A DNA stretch of 64,000 nt from Clostridium lentum (GTDB lineage Bacteria; Bacillota; Clostridia; Clostridiales; Clostridiaceae), in the NCBI RefSeq assembly GCF_014287815.1, contig NZ_JACOOQ010000017.1, forward strand, positions 1-64,000. Direction: 5' to 3'. Within the stretch, counting starts at the first letter, position 1. Every line of letters starts with the position of its first letter. Under the pieces are notes generated by a model. It ran no database searches. It was not told where the DNA came from and worked only from the letters and a program-made list of their open reading frames with translations. Shown here one piece after another: positions 26,697-35,685 of the stretch. The position numbers were made by a program, and so were the translations under genes.

Positions 26697-27272
26697 TTAT
26701 TTATCAAATACACCAAATACGTATTTCTTAAATTCTTCAAATGTACTTTTTTCTATTGATACTCCTTTATGTATTTTACCAGTTGCAAAATTATATTCAG
26801 CAACACCATAATTAAACATTGCACTTGTAATAATAAAGTTAGTATCGTAATATCTATAATTTGCTTTATTGTCCATTGAAACCATACATATATCAACTAA
26901 ATCTTTAGAATATGTAATATATCCAGCCTTATTCATTTGTAAAATAAAGTAGAATAAATTATAAGCACCTGCCAGTTCCACCATTGAATCTCCTGCCATA
27001 TTAAATAACTTATTTATATTATGGAAGTATTTAATATCTTGGAATTGAATAGTCTTATACACTTCATTTATTTCAACTTCACTTAAAGCTAATTCATTAA
27101 TTTTATTTTTTATATATTCCCATGATGTTGTTTCTCTAATTGAATTATTCTTTATAACATTTTGAAATTTTTCAAACATCTCTTCAGCATCATTTCCCTT
27201 ATGTATCAAAGTTCCATTTATATTAACTGTATATTGTCCACCAGAATACACTAAAGCTATTTTATTTTCCAT
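26697..27272 (-). CDS. Unknown cytoplasmic protein
   Basis: 191 aa, not recognised. No signal peptide or membrane helix. The first 30 residues (KIALVYSGGQYTVNINGTLI) look like a small beta-sheet; the rest is largely helical and ends FEEFKKYVFGVFDK. No catalytic motif. ATG follows TAGGAG. Single gene between GltD-like and the kinase-like gene. Confidence 0.55.
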   Translation of the reverse strand: MENKIALVYSGGQYTVNINGTLIHKGNDAEEMFEKFQNVIKNNSIRETTSWEYIKNKINELALSEVEINEVYKTIQFQDIKYFHNINKLFNMAGDSMVELAGAYNLFYFILQMNKAGYITYSKDLVDICMVSMDNKANYRYYDTNFIITSAMFNYGVAEYNFATGKIHKGVSIEKSTFEEFKKYVFGVFDK

Positions 27273-27422
27273 ATATATACACTCCTATTTAATAATAATT
27301 ATTATTATATCATATTTATTATACTTATATATAGTGTTTTCAGCATAACTCTACTTTTCCCAATAATCATATTTCAATATACTTCATATAATATTATTAA
27401 ATCAATATATTAAAGTGATAAA

Positions 27423-28001
27423 ATGAGATACATTCTAGATATAAAAAAATGTAAATTTATTGGAAAAGGACACGAAGGTCGTGTCTATCTCACACCGGAA
27501 GGATTTGCTTTAAAAATATTTTATAAAACCAAAAATGCCCATGATGAAGTAAAAATTTTAGAAAAAGTTAAAAATAGTCGCTTCTTTCCTAATGTTCTAT
27601 TTATAGCAAACAAAATGGTTCTTAGAGAATATATTTCTGGTGAAAATTTAGGAAATTATCTTTATAAGCACGGCTTATCGTATAATATTGCTGTTGAAAT
27701 AATTGAGCTTGTAGAGGAATTTAAAAATTTAAATTTTACACGAATTAATATTAGAAGCGCGCATATTTTCATTGATAGCAATGAAAAAATTAAAGTTATA
27801 GACCCAAGAAAACCATATATAAAAAACACACCTTATCCTAAAGATATCATTCATGTACTTGTAAAACTTAAACTTTTTGATGATTTTTTAAAATATTTAG
27901 CTGAATATAAACCTTCTCTCTTAAAATATTGGTCATTAGGATATGACTATTATATTAAAATGTCTAAGAAGAAATATTTTATCAAATTAAAGATATGTTA
28001 A
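27423..28001 (+). CDS. Small protein-kinase-like protein lacking the catalytic Asp
   Basis: 192 aa. The N-lobe is clear: a Gly-rich loop GKGHEGRVYL (14-23), the invariant Lys in FALKIFY (Lys31) and a helix-C Glu in DEVKILEKV (Glu42). The hinge-like VLREYISGENLGNYLY follows. The catalytic-loop position reads INIRSAHIFID (108-118) without the HRD Asp or the usual Asn, while VIDPRKPY (Asp127) fits the DFG metal-binding site. The C-lobe is short. It may be a pseudokinase or an odd kinase of the RIO/KdkA/Bud32-like group. Weak ribosome site. Function unknown. Confidence 0.65.
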   Translation: MRYILDIKKCKFIGKGHEGRVYLTPEGFALKIFYKTKNAHDEVKILEKVKNSRFFPNVLFIANKMVLREYISGENLGNYLYKHGLSYNIAVEIIELVEEFKNLNFTRINIRSAHIFIDSNEKIKVIDPRKPYIKNTPYPKDIIHVLVKLKLFDDFLKYLAEYKPSLLKYWSLGYDYYIKMSKKKYFIKLKIC

Positions 28002-28016
28002 TTTGCTGGTAAAAGC

Positions 28017-28047
28017 AAAACAGCTAGTCAGTAAAACTAGCTGTTTT
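28017..28047 (+). terminator. Terminator of the kinase-like gene
   Basis: AAAACAGCTAGT / ACTAGCTGTTTT arms with an 7-nt loop, 15 bp past the stop. Confidence 0.75.
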
Positions 28048-28119
28048 AAATATCCTTGAAAGAAATTTACATATATCTTAAAATATATTTATAACCAAAT
28101 TTTACAAGGAGGTTTTATT

Positions 28120-28515
28120 TTGACTTTACCTTATTATGAAAAACTACCCTGTGGTGGAATTCTCACAATCGTTAATAATAAGTGGTTTATCCAATATTCA
28201 TTCCTTCCTCTTGACCCCAACGGTGGTAATATATCAATTATCATAAAAAGTACAGATATAGACAATCATCTTATAGCCCTTCGTAATAATTTTGAACTTT
28301 TCAAATCCATAGAACATAACTGTGATGAATGTATTTATGGCATACCTGCTTATATGAATATGACCATTAATGTTCATGGTCCTTCTAAAGGAGTATGTTT
28401 AGAAGGATATTATCGTCCTATTTCCACCGAAAAAGAATTCCAATTAGTAAAAGACTCTTTTCTTTATGCAAAGGAAAAAGCCATGGAATTATTAAAGAAT
28501 AAATCCACAAATTAA
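28120..28515 (+). CDS. Unknown small protein (TTG start)
   Basis: 131 aa, not recognised. The start is a TTG at 28120 with a perfect AAGGAGG site. The sequence is soluble with alternating short strands: CGGILTIVNNKWFIQYSFLP, NISIIIKSTDIDNHL, and a Cys pair in EHNCDECIYGIPAYMN. The last 24 bp overlap the convergent NhaC-type gene. No function assigned. Confidence 0.55.
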   Translation: MTLPYYEKLPCGGILTIVNNKWFIQYSFLPLDPNGGNISIIIKSTDIDNHLIALRNNFELFKSIEHNCDECIYGIPAYMNMTINVHGPSKGVCLEGYYRPISTEKEFQLVKDSFLYAKEKAMELLKNKSTN

Positions 28516-29856
28516 AAATCCTGCTAAGCTTACTGCACTTGCAATCAGTGCATATGGAATTTGACTTAGTGCATGATCCATATTATCAATACTGCATGAA
28601 CTAGATGTTAATACTGTAGCGTCTGAGTAGAAACAAGCATGACTACCTAATGCTCCTCCAGATAATACTGCTGCCATTACTAAAACTAAGTTAGCACCTA
28701 ATGATGCTCCAAGTGGAAGAATAATTGGTACGCATACTGCTGGTATGCCCCAGTTGCTTCCTGTAATAAATGTAAGTAATGCAACCACAATAAATGATAC
28801 TGCCGGGAAAATATCTCCATTTAAATATGGAGCAACTGTTTCTATTACATAGTTAGGCAACCCTATATCATTAGCTGCTTGCTGCATAACAAAGGCCATA
28901 AACACAATGGCTATTGTTGGCACCATGTCACAGAATCCTCTTATATAAATATCACAAAATTCATCAAATGTCATTTTCTTTCTTGGTACATATAGTACAA
29001 GACACACAAACAGTGCTGCTATAACAGATATAAATAAATCTCCGCTAATTATTGTCATACCAATTAACACACCCATTGGTAATAAAAAGTCAATAAGCTT
29101 TCCTTCTCCATTTGCATATTCATCAAGCAAATCCGAATTAAACTTACTACTAGTTTCACCATAAACTTTTCCCGTTGTTTCCACTCTCTTATAAGCGTCT
29201 TTCATTTTACCAATTTTAGGTATTATCCCTAAAATGAAAAGTGGCACTATAATAACTGATGCCCATGCATAAAAAGTAAATGGAATAACTTTAAGATATG
29301 TAGCTATATCACTTCCATAATTTAATGCTGCAACAGCAGGCTCTTTTCCAAAAACACTGGCATAAAATATTGCCCATGTTGAAAATGGTAATAATACACA
29401 AACTGGTGCTCCTGTAGAATCTATTATATACGCTAATGATTCTCTTGGAACTTTTTTCTTATCACTTATATTTTTCATACATGCCCCTAAGGTCATGATG
29501 TTTAAGTATTCATCAACAAAAATTAAAATCCCTAATATCCAGGTTGTAATCAATGTACTTTTTTGGGTTTTACAATATCTTTCTAACTTTCCTGCAAACC
29601 CTAATGTTCCTTTAGACTTTCTAAGTAATGCAATTAAACTCCCAAATAAACCACATACAATTAATACCCATTGATTATCTGGATTACCAGCAGATGTAAA
29701 AAAGGCCTCAGACCATTTACTACCGAACCCAAACCCGTACATTATTATATAGGTTGATAATGTTCCTAATAATAATGCTTCTAATGTTTTTTTTGTTAAT
29801 AAAGCAAAGATTATAACAATCAATGCTGGTAAAATACTTAATACACCGTATTCCAC
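28492..29856 (-). CDS. NhaC-family Na+/H+ antiporter
   Basis: 454 aa with 11-12 membrane helices. GTLGFAGKLERYCKTQKSTL, WILGILIFVDEYLNIMTLGA (with the conserved Asp-Glu) and IDSTGAPVCVLLPFSTWAIF are core NhaC motifs, and SNWGIPAVCVPIILPLGASL and GGALGSHACFYSDATVLTSS follow. The start is a GTG after AAGGGGAATGATAA. It overlaps the convergent gene at 28120-28515 by 24 bp at the 3' ends. Substrates in this family include Na+/H+ and malate/lactate pairs. Confidence 0.88.
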   Translation of the reverse strand: MEYGVLSILPALIVIIFALLTKKTLEALLLGTLSTYIIMYGFGFGSKWSEAFFTSAGNPDNQWVLIVCGLFGSLIALLRKSKGTLGFAGKLERYCKTQKSTLITTWILGILIFVDEYLNIMTLGACMKNISDKKKVPRESLAYIIDSTGAPVCVLLPFSTWAIFYASVFGKEPAVAALNYGSDIATYLKVIPFTFYAWASVIIVPLFILGIIPKIGKMKDAYKRVETTGKVYGETSSKFNSDLLDEYANGEGKLIDFLLPMGVLIGMTIISGDLFISVIAALFVCLVLYVPRKKMTFDEFCDIYIRGFCDMVPTIAIVFMAFVMQQAANDIGLPNYVIETVAPYLNGDIFPAVSFIVVALLTFITGSNWGIPAVCVPIILPLGASLGANLVLVMAAVLSGGALGSHACFYSDATVLTSSSCSIDNMDHALSQIPYALIASAVSLAGFLICGFIL

Positions 29857-30090
29857 TTATCATTCCCCTTCCGTTTTATAAAATTATATTTTAGTACTTT
29901 ATTTAAAGCCCTATTAAGTATACATTAGTACTACAATAAAATATATAAAAAAAATTAATTTTTTTATATATTTTCTGTTTTTTACATACTTATATAAATA
30001 TATCTATATTTTTTATCATACAATAAATGTTATAATCTAAATGTAGATAGCAAACTTATGAAAATACTATATTATAGATGAGGTAATAAT

Positions 30091-31605
30091 ATGAAAAATT
30101 TAAAAATTTACTTTACTTCTGACATGCATGGATATATTTATCCTACTAATTATGTTGATAGAAGTGAAAAAAACATTGGACTTTTAAACATAATGTCAAA
30201 TTTTAAAAAGGATGATAATACTCTAATAATTGATTGTGGTGATACTATTCAAGGTTCTCCTTTTACAAACTATTTAAGTAATAATGATTTCACTACTCAT
30301 CCAATAGCAGACATAATGAATGCTGCTGGCTATGATTATATAACTTTAGGAAACCATGATTTTAATTATGGTCTTACTTATTTAAATAAATATCTCCATA
30401 CATTAAAAGCTAAATGCTTATGTGCAAACATAGTGGATAAAACTGGACAGCTTCCTATATTACCATACGATATTAAAACATTAGGTAATGGTTTAAGAGT
30501 TGGTATAATCGGTATTACAACAGATTTTATAAATAGATGGGAACGTGCTGAAAATATTGAAAATCTAACAATTAGTACTACATATAAAGCTGTTTCATAT
30601 TATTTTGATGAAGTAAAATCTTCTTGTGACGTACTTATTGGTATTTATCATGGTGGCTTTGAGTATGACTTAGAAACACATAAACAGCTTACTAAAACAT
30701 CAGAAAATATAGCCTATAAATTATGTGAAGATTTTTCTTTTGATATTCTCCTAACAGGCCATCAACATATGTCTATCGCTGGGCAGACACTTCATGGCAC
30801 TCATATAGCTCAAACGCCTTTTAATGGAACTAAGTATCTAGAATTAGATCTTACATTACAAAATGATGGAATAAAAACTATTGAATCATCTTTAAAAGAT
30901 GTATCTATAAATCCACAAAAAGAAATGTATGAAAAATATCTTCCATTGGAAGAAAAAATTCAAGAATGGCTTGATACACCTGTTGGCTTCCTAAACAAAG
31001 AATTAATGCCTTCATCACACTTAGAAATGGCTCTAAATGGTTCAGAACTAGCTAATTTTATTAATCAAATTCAAATTGCTGAAAGCGGAGCTGATATTTC
31101 TTGTACTTCTTTTTCTAACGAAATAAAAGGCTTTAATAAAAATGTTACTGTAAGAGATATAATGTCTACTTATAAATTTCCAAACACCCTTGCAGTTTTA
31201 GAAGTAAATAGAAAATACTTAAAATTAGCTTTAGAAAGATGTGCTAGCTACTTCCATATAGATAATGAAACTATTTCAATCTCAAATAGGTTTCTAAAGC
31301 CTAAAGTGCAACATTATAATTATGATTATTTTAATAATATTGAATATACTTTTGATTTAAGAAAACCTGTAGGTTCAAGAGTAACTTCTATAAAATTTAA
31401 AGGCCAAGAGCTATCTGATAATACATCATTATCACTTGTAATGAATAATTATAGGGCTACAGGTGCTGGTGGCTATGAATTCTTAACGGAATGTCCTATG
31501 ATAAAAGAAATACAATGCGAAATGCCTGAAGTAATAATTAATTACTTTAGAAAGCATACAAATGTTCAAGTAGACTGCACTAAATATATAAATGTTGTTT
31601 ACTAA
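30091..31605 (+). CDS. 5'-nucleotidase / UshA-like metallophosphatase (cytoplasmic form)
   Basis: 504 aa. The calcineurin-like domain (about 1-280) has FTSDMHGYIYP, DCGDTIQGSP, TLGNHDFNYG, IYHGGFEYD and LTGHQHMS metal-binding motifs. The C-terminal 5'-nucleotidase domain begins near 290 and ends RATGAGGYEFLTECPM. Unlike most relatives it has no signal peptide, so it acts in the cytoplasm. Likely substrates are nucleotides or cyclic 2',3'-nucleotides. TTATAATC upstream is a fair -10; ATG after GAGGTAATAAT. Confidence 0.88.
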   Translation: MKNLKIYFTSDMHGYIYPTNYVDRSEKNIGLLNIMSNFKKDDNTLIIDCGDTIQGSPFTNYLSNNDFTTHPIADIMNAAGYDYITLGNHDFNYGLTYLNKYLHTLKAKCLCANIVDKTGQLPILPYDIKTLGNGLRVGIIGITTDFINRWERAENIENLTISTTYKAVSYYFDEVKSSCDVLIGIYHGGFEYDLETHKQLTKTSENIAYKLCEDFSFDILLTGHQHMSIAGQTLHGTHIAQTPFNGTKYLELDLTLQNDGIKTIESSLKDVSINPQKEMYEKYLPLEEKIQEWLDTPVGFLNKELMPSSHLEMALNGSELANFINQIQIAESGADISCTSFSNEIKGFNKNVTVRDIMSTYKFPNTLAVLEVNRKYLKLALERCASYFHIDNETISISNRFLKPKVQHYNYDYFNNIEYTFDLRKPVGSRVTSIKFKGQELSDNTSLSLVMNNYRATGAGGYEFLTECPMIKEIQCEMPEVIINYFRKHTNVQVDCTKYINVVY

Positions 31606-31626
31606 AAAAACTATACTTATAAAAAT

Positions 31627-31662
31627 AAACCTATAGTTGAAAATAAATTCAACTATAGGTTT
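31627..31662. terminator. Bidirectional terminator between convergent genes
   Basis: AAACCTATAGTTGAA / TTCAACTATAGGTTT, perfect 15-bp arms with A/T runs on both sides. Serves the nucleotidase (+) and the GH16 wall protein (-). Confidence 0.85.
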
Positions 31663-31666
31663 TAAA

Positions 31667-34468
31667 TTAATTTATGCTCTTTTTCCTTTTTATAATTTTA
31701 ACTCCAACTGCAACCATTACTAGAGCTGAAGCTAATATTATTACATGAGCTTCACTTCCAGTATTAACTAAAGATTTATTATTCTTATTAATGCCTTCAT
31801 TTTTATTGTCTGCTCCAGGTTTGTTATTTCCTGGTTTGTTATCTCCAGGTTTATTATTTCCTGGCTTATTGTTTTCATCTTGATTATTGTCATCTTGACC
31901 AGGTTCTTTTTGTTCTTCTTTTCTTAAATTATCCATAATATTTTTTAAATTTTGCTCTGCATTGTCAATTATTTCTTGTGTTACTGTTGGATTTTCTGAA
32001 ACTGCATTCTCATACACTTCTTCTGCTTCATTTAATGCAGCAATTAGCTTTTCTCTATCTTCTTCAACTATTTCATCAAATTCATCACTATATACTATTA
32101 CTTTTGCATTTTTAATAGTATTAAATAAATTTTCAGTAACTAGTGGAATATATTCTTCTAATTTTACATTATCTATATTTATTGAATGTTCATCAGTAAT
32201 TTGTGTTCCATTAACAGCTCCCATAGCTATACTGAAAATTGAATTTTCATCACTTTCTTCTGTCATTTCAAAAATTACTTGATATTTATTGTATTCACCT
32301 TTTAACTCAACTATTTCATTAGGAGAATATGGTCTCCAGTCGTTATCACTGCTTCCATCTCTTTGAATAGTAAACATTATTGATCTATCAATTGTACTTT
32401 TTGCATCAAGAGATAATACATACTTCTTTCCTTTTTCTAGTTTTACATTACTTTGCTTAAGTTGTATTTTCCAATCAGCATCACCAGTATCTTGAATATC
32501 TATTCTTGCTGAAGGATCACCTGTAGAGTTATCTATTGAAGATGATACTTTAGATGATACACTGCTATCTGCAAATAACTCCCACTTAGCAAATCCATTG
32601 CCGAAATCTCCATTTGTGATTAAACCTGTTTCTTTAATTCTAACATTATCAATATAAGTTACTCCATAAGCACCTAATAATAATTCTAAATTTGAATTAT
32701 TTAAAACTTCTCCTGTTTTAAATTTATATTTGAAGTTAGTCTTTTCTGTAGTAATATTTGCTTCAAAGCTTTCACCATTAATTTGCGCCTTAATAGTTTT
32801 ATCTTCTTCGCCATAAGCATCAAATGAAAGAGTATATTCTTTATTTTTTGCTATAGCAAGGTCTGTTTGCTTAACTATTACATCACTTAATGATGCTGGA
32901 TTTTCTTTAACATCTACTTTTAGCTCTCTTGAATTATTGATATTTGGTACACCAATAGAAACATTATCTATTGTAGATTCTATATCCCAATATTTCATAC
33001 GGTCTTGTCCTACATCAAATGTACCATTATATACATAGTTTCCATCCGGAAGAACTGTTTTTTTATTGTTATCTTCTGCTTCATGTTGACCTATTTTTTC
33101 TAATCTAACATTACTTATTTCAATAGTAGCTAATGATCCTTGATTACCATAGCTAAATTCTACTCTACCATTAGCCTCATCAATGTCTTTCATAATAAAA
33201 TCATAAGAATAGCTTTGTAATTCATTTGTAAGATTAACTACTGTATCTTCAAATTGTCTCACATATCCTCTATCTGGTGAAGTAACATTTACTATCATTG
33301 TTCTATCTTCATCTGCTCTTGCATCAAAAGTAAGTCTATATTCACCATATTGCTTTAAAGGTAATTGAGGTTGAACTAATTGTAATGAGTAATTTTCCTT
33401 TCCTACTTCTTCAGTAGTAAGAATAATTTTATTATTTTCAATTATGCTTTCTCCTCTTCCACCAAGAGTTGTAAGTTTAATCCAACCTTCATTATCAGTT
33501 AAATCTTCATTTACAGAAAAATCTCCATTATTAATATAGTTTCCAGTAGCATCTGGATCTCTTAAATCAACTGGTTCTTTTTCTGGCTTAGTAACATTTT
33601 CATCATAGCTATCTAACTGATAAACCTTAACATAATCCACCTTAAGTTCAGCATTTTCAAAATCAGTAGTTTCGTCTGGATTACCTGGCCAATTTCCACC
33701 AACTGCTAAATTGAATTGAAGATAAAATGTTTGATCAAAAGGTGCTGGATATGTTTTCTCATCATCACCTTCTTGCTTAGTATACCAATCATTCACTGTA
33801 TGATATAAGTTTCCATCTATATAGAAACGCATTTCACTTGGTTCCCACTCCACTGAAAATACATGATAATCATCAGCAAATGTAGTTCCATCTAAAATAT
33901 AAGTCCCTTGCTGCTCTCTATGTGGATTACCATAATGTATTGTTCCATAAGCTTTTTCTGGCTCATGTCCTAATACCTCCATAATATCTATTTCACCACA
34001 TCTTGGCCAAGAACCATAAAGATTCTCATCTGTTGGCATCATCCAAAAGGCTGGCCATAACCCTTGTCCTTCTGGAACTTTTAATCTAGCTTCAAAACGA
34101 CCATATTTATAATCTCGTTTATTTTGAGTTGTTACTTTCCCTGAAGTATATTTAACACCATCTTCAGTTTCATCTTTGATGGCTTTAAGAACTAGCTCTC
34201 CATCTTTTACATAAATATTATCTGTAGAGTCAGTATACTCTTGTAATTCATTGTTTACCCATCCTGGTTCATGTGTTTCATAATTCCAGTCTTCCATATT
34301 TAATGAATCACCATCAAAATTATCTTCCCACACTAGTTTCCAGTCTTCACTAGTTTCTTTCATAAAATCAATATTACTATCAGCATATACATTACTAACA
34401 TTAACCGTATTACTCATCATACTTGTTACTAAAGTGCCAACTAACACATTACAAATCTTTTTCTTCAT
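31667..34468 (-). CDS. Secreted multimodular GH16 beta-glucanase with cell-wall anchor-like tail
   Basis: 933 aa. A signal peptide ends near VYA29. A GH16 laminarinase domain (about 40-295) has catalytic Glu159 and Glu164 in GEIDIMEVLG. Three carbohydrate-binding-like modules follow (about 310-455, 470-615, 620-780), then a FIVAR-like helical part (about 795-850) and a linker of NNKPG/DNKPG repeats. The tail reads SLVNTGSEAHVIILASALVM, continues hydrophobic and ends KRKKSIN: a sorting signal with LVNTG in place of LPxTG. It should cut beta-1,3(-1,4)-glucans at the cell surface. It starts 38 bp after the licheninase gene. Confidence 0.9.
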   Translation of the reverse strand: MKKKICNVLVGTLVTSMMSNTVNVSNVYADSNIDFMKETSEDWKLVWEDNFDGDSLNMEDWNYETHEPGWVNNELQEYTDSTDNIYVKDGELVLKAIKDETEDGVKYTSGKVTTQNKRDYKYGRFEARLKVPEGQGLWPAFWMMPTDENLYGSWPRCGEIDIMEVLGHEPEKAYGTIHYGNPHREQQGTYILDGTTFADDYHVFSVEWEPSEMRFYIDGNLYHTVNDWYTKQEGDDEKTYPAPFDQTFYLQFNLAVGGNWPGNPDETTDFENAELKVDYVKVYQLDSYDENVTKPEKEPVDLRDPDATGNYINNGDFSVNEDLTDNEGWIKLTTLGGRGESIIENNKIILTTEEVGKENYSLQLVQPQLPLKQYGEYRLTFDARADEDRTMIVNVTSPDRGYVRQFEDTVVNLTNELQSYSYDFIMKDIDEANGRVEFSYGNQGSLATIEISNVRLEKIGQHEAEDNNKKTVLPDGNYVYNGTFDVGQDRMKYWDIESTIDNVSIGVPNINNSRELKVDVKENPASLSDVIVKQTDLAIAKNKEYTLSFDAYGEEDKTIKAQINGESFEANITTEKTNFKYKFKTGEVLNNSNLELLLGAYGVTYIDNVRIKETGLITNGDFGNGFAKWELFADSSVSSKVSSSIDNSTGDPSARIDIQDTGDADWKIQLKQSNVKLEKGKKYVLSLDAKSTIDRSIMFTIQRDGSSDNDWRPYSPNEIVELKGEYNKYQVIFEMTEESDENSIFSIAMGAVNGTQITDEHSINIDNVKLEEYIPLVTENLFNTIKNAKVIVYSDEFDEIVEEDREKLIAALNEAEEVYENAVSENPTVTQEIIDNAEQNLKNIMDNLRKEEQKEPGQDDNNQDENNKPGNNKPGDNKPGNNKPGADNKNEGINKNNKSLVNTGSEAHVIILASALVMVAVGVKIIKRKKSIN

Positions 34469-34506
34469 TCTATCCTCCTATTATAGTTATTATTCTTTAA
34501 TTTTTA

Positions 34507-35232
34507 TTACATTGGATCATAAGATACCCAATCATAGTACGCTTTAATTGGCGTAGCACCATTGAATCTGCCAAGCCATGAATCTACATTTTTTCCTGGC
34601 CATAAATTCATCATTATTTTTCCTGGATGTGATGGAATATTATCATATGCTCTATAAACTTCCTTACCATCAACTAACCATGCAATGTAATTTGGCTGCC
34701 AATTAAAAGCATAAGTATGAAAACTTTGTGATGCATCAAAACCTAAATCATAAAGATATTCATGGTTTCCTACACCATTTGTATAATAATTAAACTGTAC
34801 CTTAGTAGTGTCTTTACCTAAAAACTCTATATCTATTTCATCCCATGGGCTATTATCAGTTGGTCCTATATAAGTGAAAAATGAAGAAACTACTCCTGTA
34901 TTTTTCGCTGGCTTCATTCTAACTTGATAAAGTCCATATCCATAAGTATCATTACTTCTATATTCCCCACCAGCATATTGTGAAACACCACCTTGATAAT
35001 CTCTAGTTATTGCCAATTCCATAGTTCCATTATAAAAATTAACGTTTTGTCCTCTCCATGTGCAATCAAACATACCTCCATTGGACCATCCATCTGATTT
35101 GCTCCAATCTCTTGAGTTCATATAACTAAGTCCATCTCCAAAATGACTAGTTGTTAATGCTGAAACTTGAGTTGATAATAATGTTCCTGCTAATAAAATA
35201 CCTGTAATAATTTTTGATAATTTTATTTTCAT
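34507..35232 (-). CDS. Secreted GH16 licheninase (beta-1,3-1,4-glucanase)
   Basis: 241 aa from ATG 35232 (the longer GTG at 35241 overlaps the AAGGAG ribosome site). Signal peptide about 1-25 ending VSA. Catalytic residues lie in DEIDIEFLG (Glu132 and Glu136), the Bacillus-type lichenase form, with SSFFTYIGP and [20 protein letters not shown]. It cuts mixed-linkage beta-glucans such as lichenan. No binding module. Likely co-transcribed with the multimodular GH16 gene and possibly under the candidate cre site at 35263-35276. Confidence 0.94.
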   Translation of the reverse strand: MKIKLSKIITGILLAGTLLSTQVSALTTSHFGDGLSYMNSRDWSKSDGWSNGGMFDCTWRGQNVNFYNGTMELAITRDYQGGVSQYAGGEYRSNDTYGYGLYQVRMKPAKNTGVVSSFFTYIGPTDNSPWDEIDIEFLGKDTTKVQFNYYTNGVGNHEYLYDLGFDASQSFHTYAFNWQPNYIAWLVDGKEVYRAYDNIPSHPGKIMMNLWPGKNVDSWLGRFNGATPIKAYYDWVSYDPM

Positions 35233-35262
35233 ATTATTCACTCCTTTAAAAATATACCTCTA

Positions 35263-35276
35263 ATAGAAAATGTTTA
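35263..35276 (-). promoter_or_regulatory. Candidate catabolite (cre-like) site upstream of the licheninase gene
   Basis: TGTAAACATTTTCT on the minus strand matches the left half of the cre palindrome TGTAAACGTTTACA and most of the consensus. It lies about 35 bp before the licheninase start. Inference only. Confidence 0.4.
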
Positions 35277-35284
35277 CATTAAGA

Positions 35285-35328
35285 ATAAAATAAATTGATA
35301 AATATTATTATTTATCAATTTATTTTAT
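35285..35328. repeat. Perfect 20-bp inverted repeat between PTS IIA and licheninase genes
   Basis: Arms 35285-35304 and 35309-35328, pure A/T apart from one G and one C per hairpin, with a 4-nt loop. It sits 22 bp past the IIA stop. Without a T-run on the minus side it may end or attenuate the upstream operon or mark a processing site. Confidence 0.75.
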
Positions 35329-35349
35329 AGAGTTTTAGATTAAAAGTTC

Positions 35350-35661
35350 TTAGCCTTTTAACTCTTTATACATTTCTATCATTTCTTCAGCTAAAGATTT
35401 AATAACTTCTGCACTCATCATTTGATCTTCTGCATGCATAAGCATTAATGAAAATTCTGTCTTTTCTCCTGCTGCTTCCTTTTGTATTAATGAAGTATGT
35501 GCATGATGCCCTTCCGTAAGATATTTCGCTGCTTCAGATAATCTCTCTTCACCTTCTGCATAGTTACCACTTCTTACTACTCTTAATGCCTCAATAGCTA
35601 ATGATTTAGCCATACCAACATTACTAATTATCTCAAATGCTATTAATTCTAATCCTTCCAT
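35350..35661 (-). CDS. celC: PTS lactose/cellobiose IIA component
   Basis: 103 aa, all-helical. The phosphorylated His lies in EGHHAHTSLIQKEA (His52-55 region), and LMLMHAEDQMMSAEVIKSLA is the metal-binding trimer helix with Asp. It passes phosphate from HPr to IIB. Third of the PTS genes (IIB, IIC, IIA order) after the GH1 gene. Confidence 0.94.
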   Translation of the reverse strand: MEGLELIAFEIISNVGMAKSLAIEALRVVRSGNYAEGEERLSEAAKYLTEGHHAHTSLIQKEAAGEKTEFSLMLMHAEDQMMSAEVIKSLAEEMIEMYKELKG

Positions 35662-35685
35662 TACTTACAACTCCTACTTTAATTT

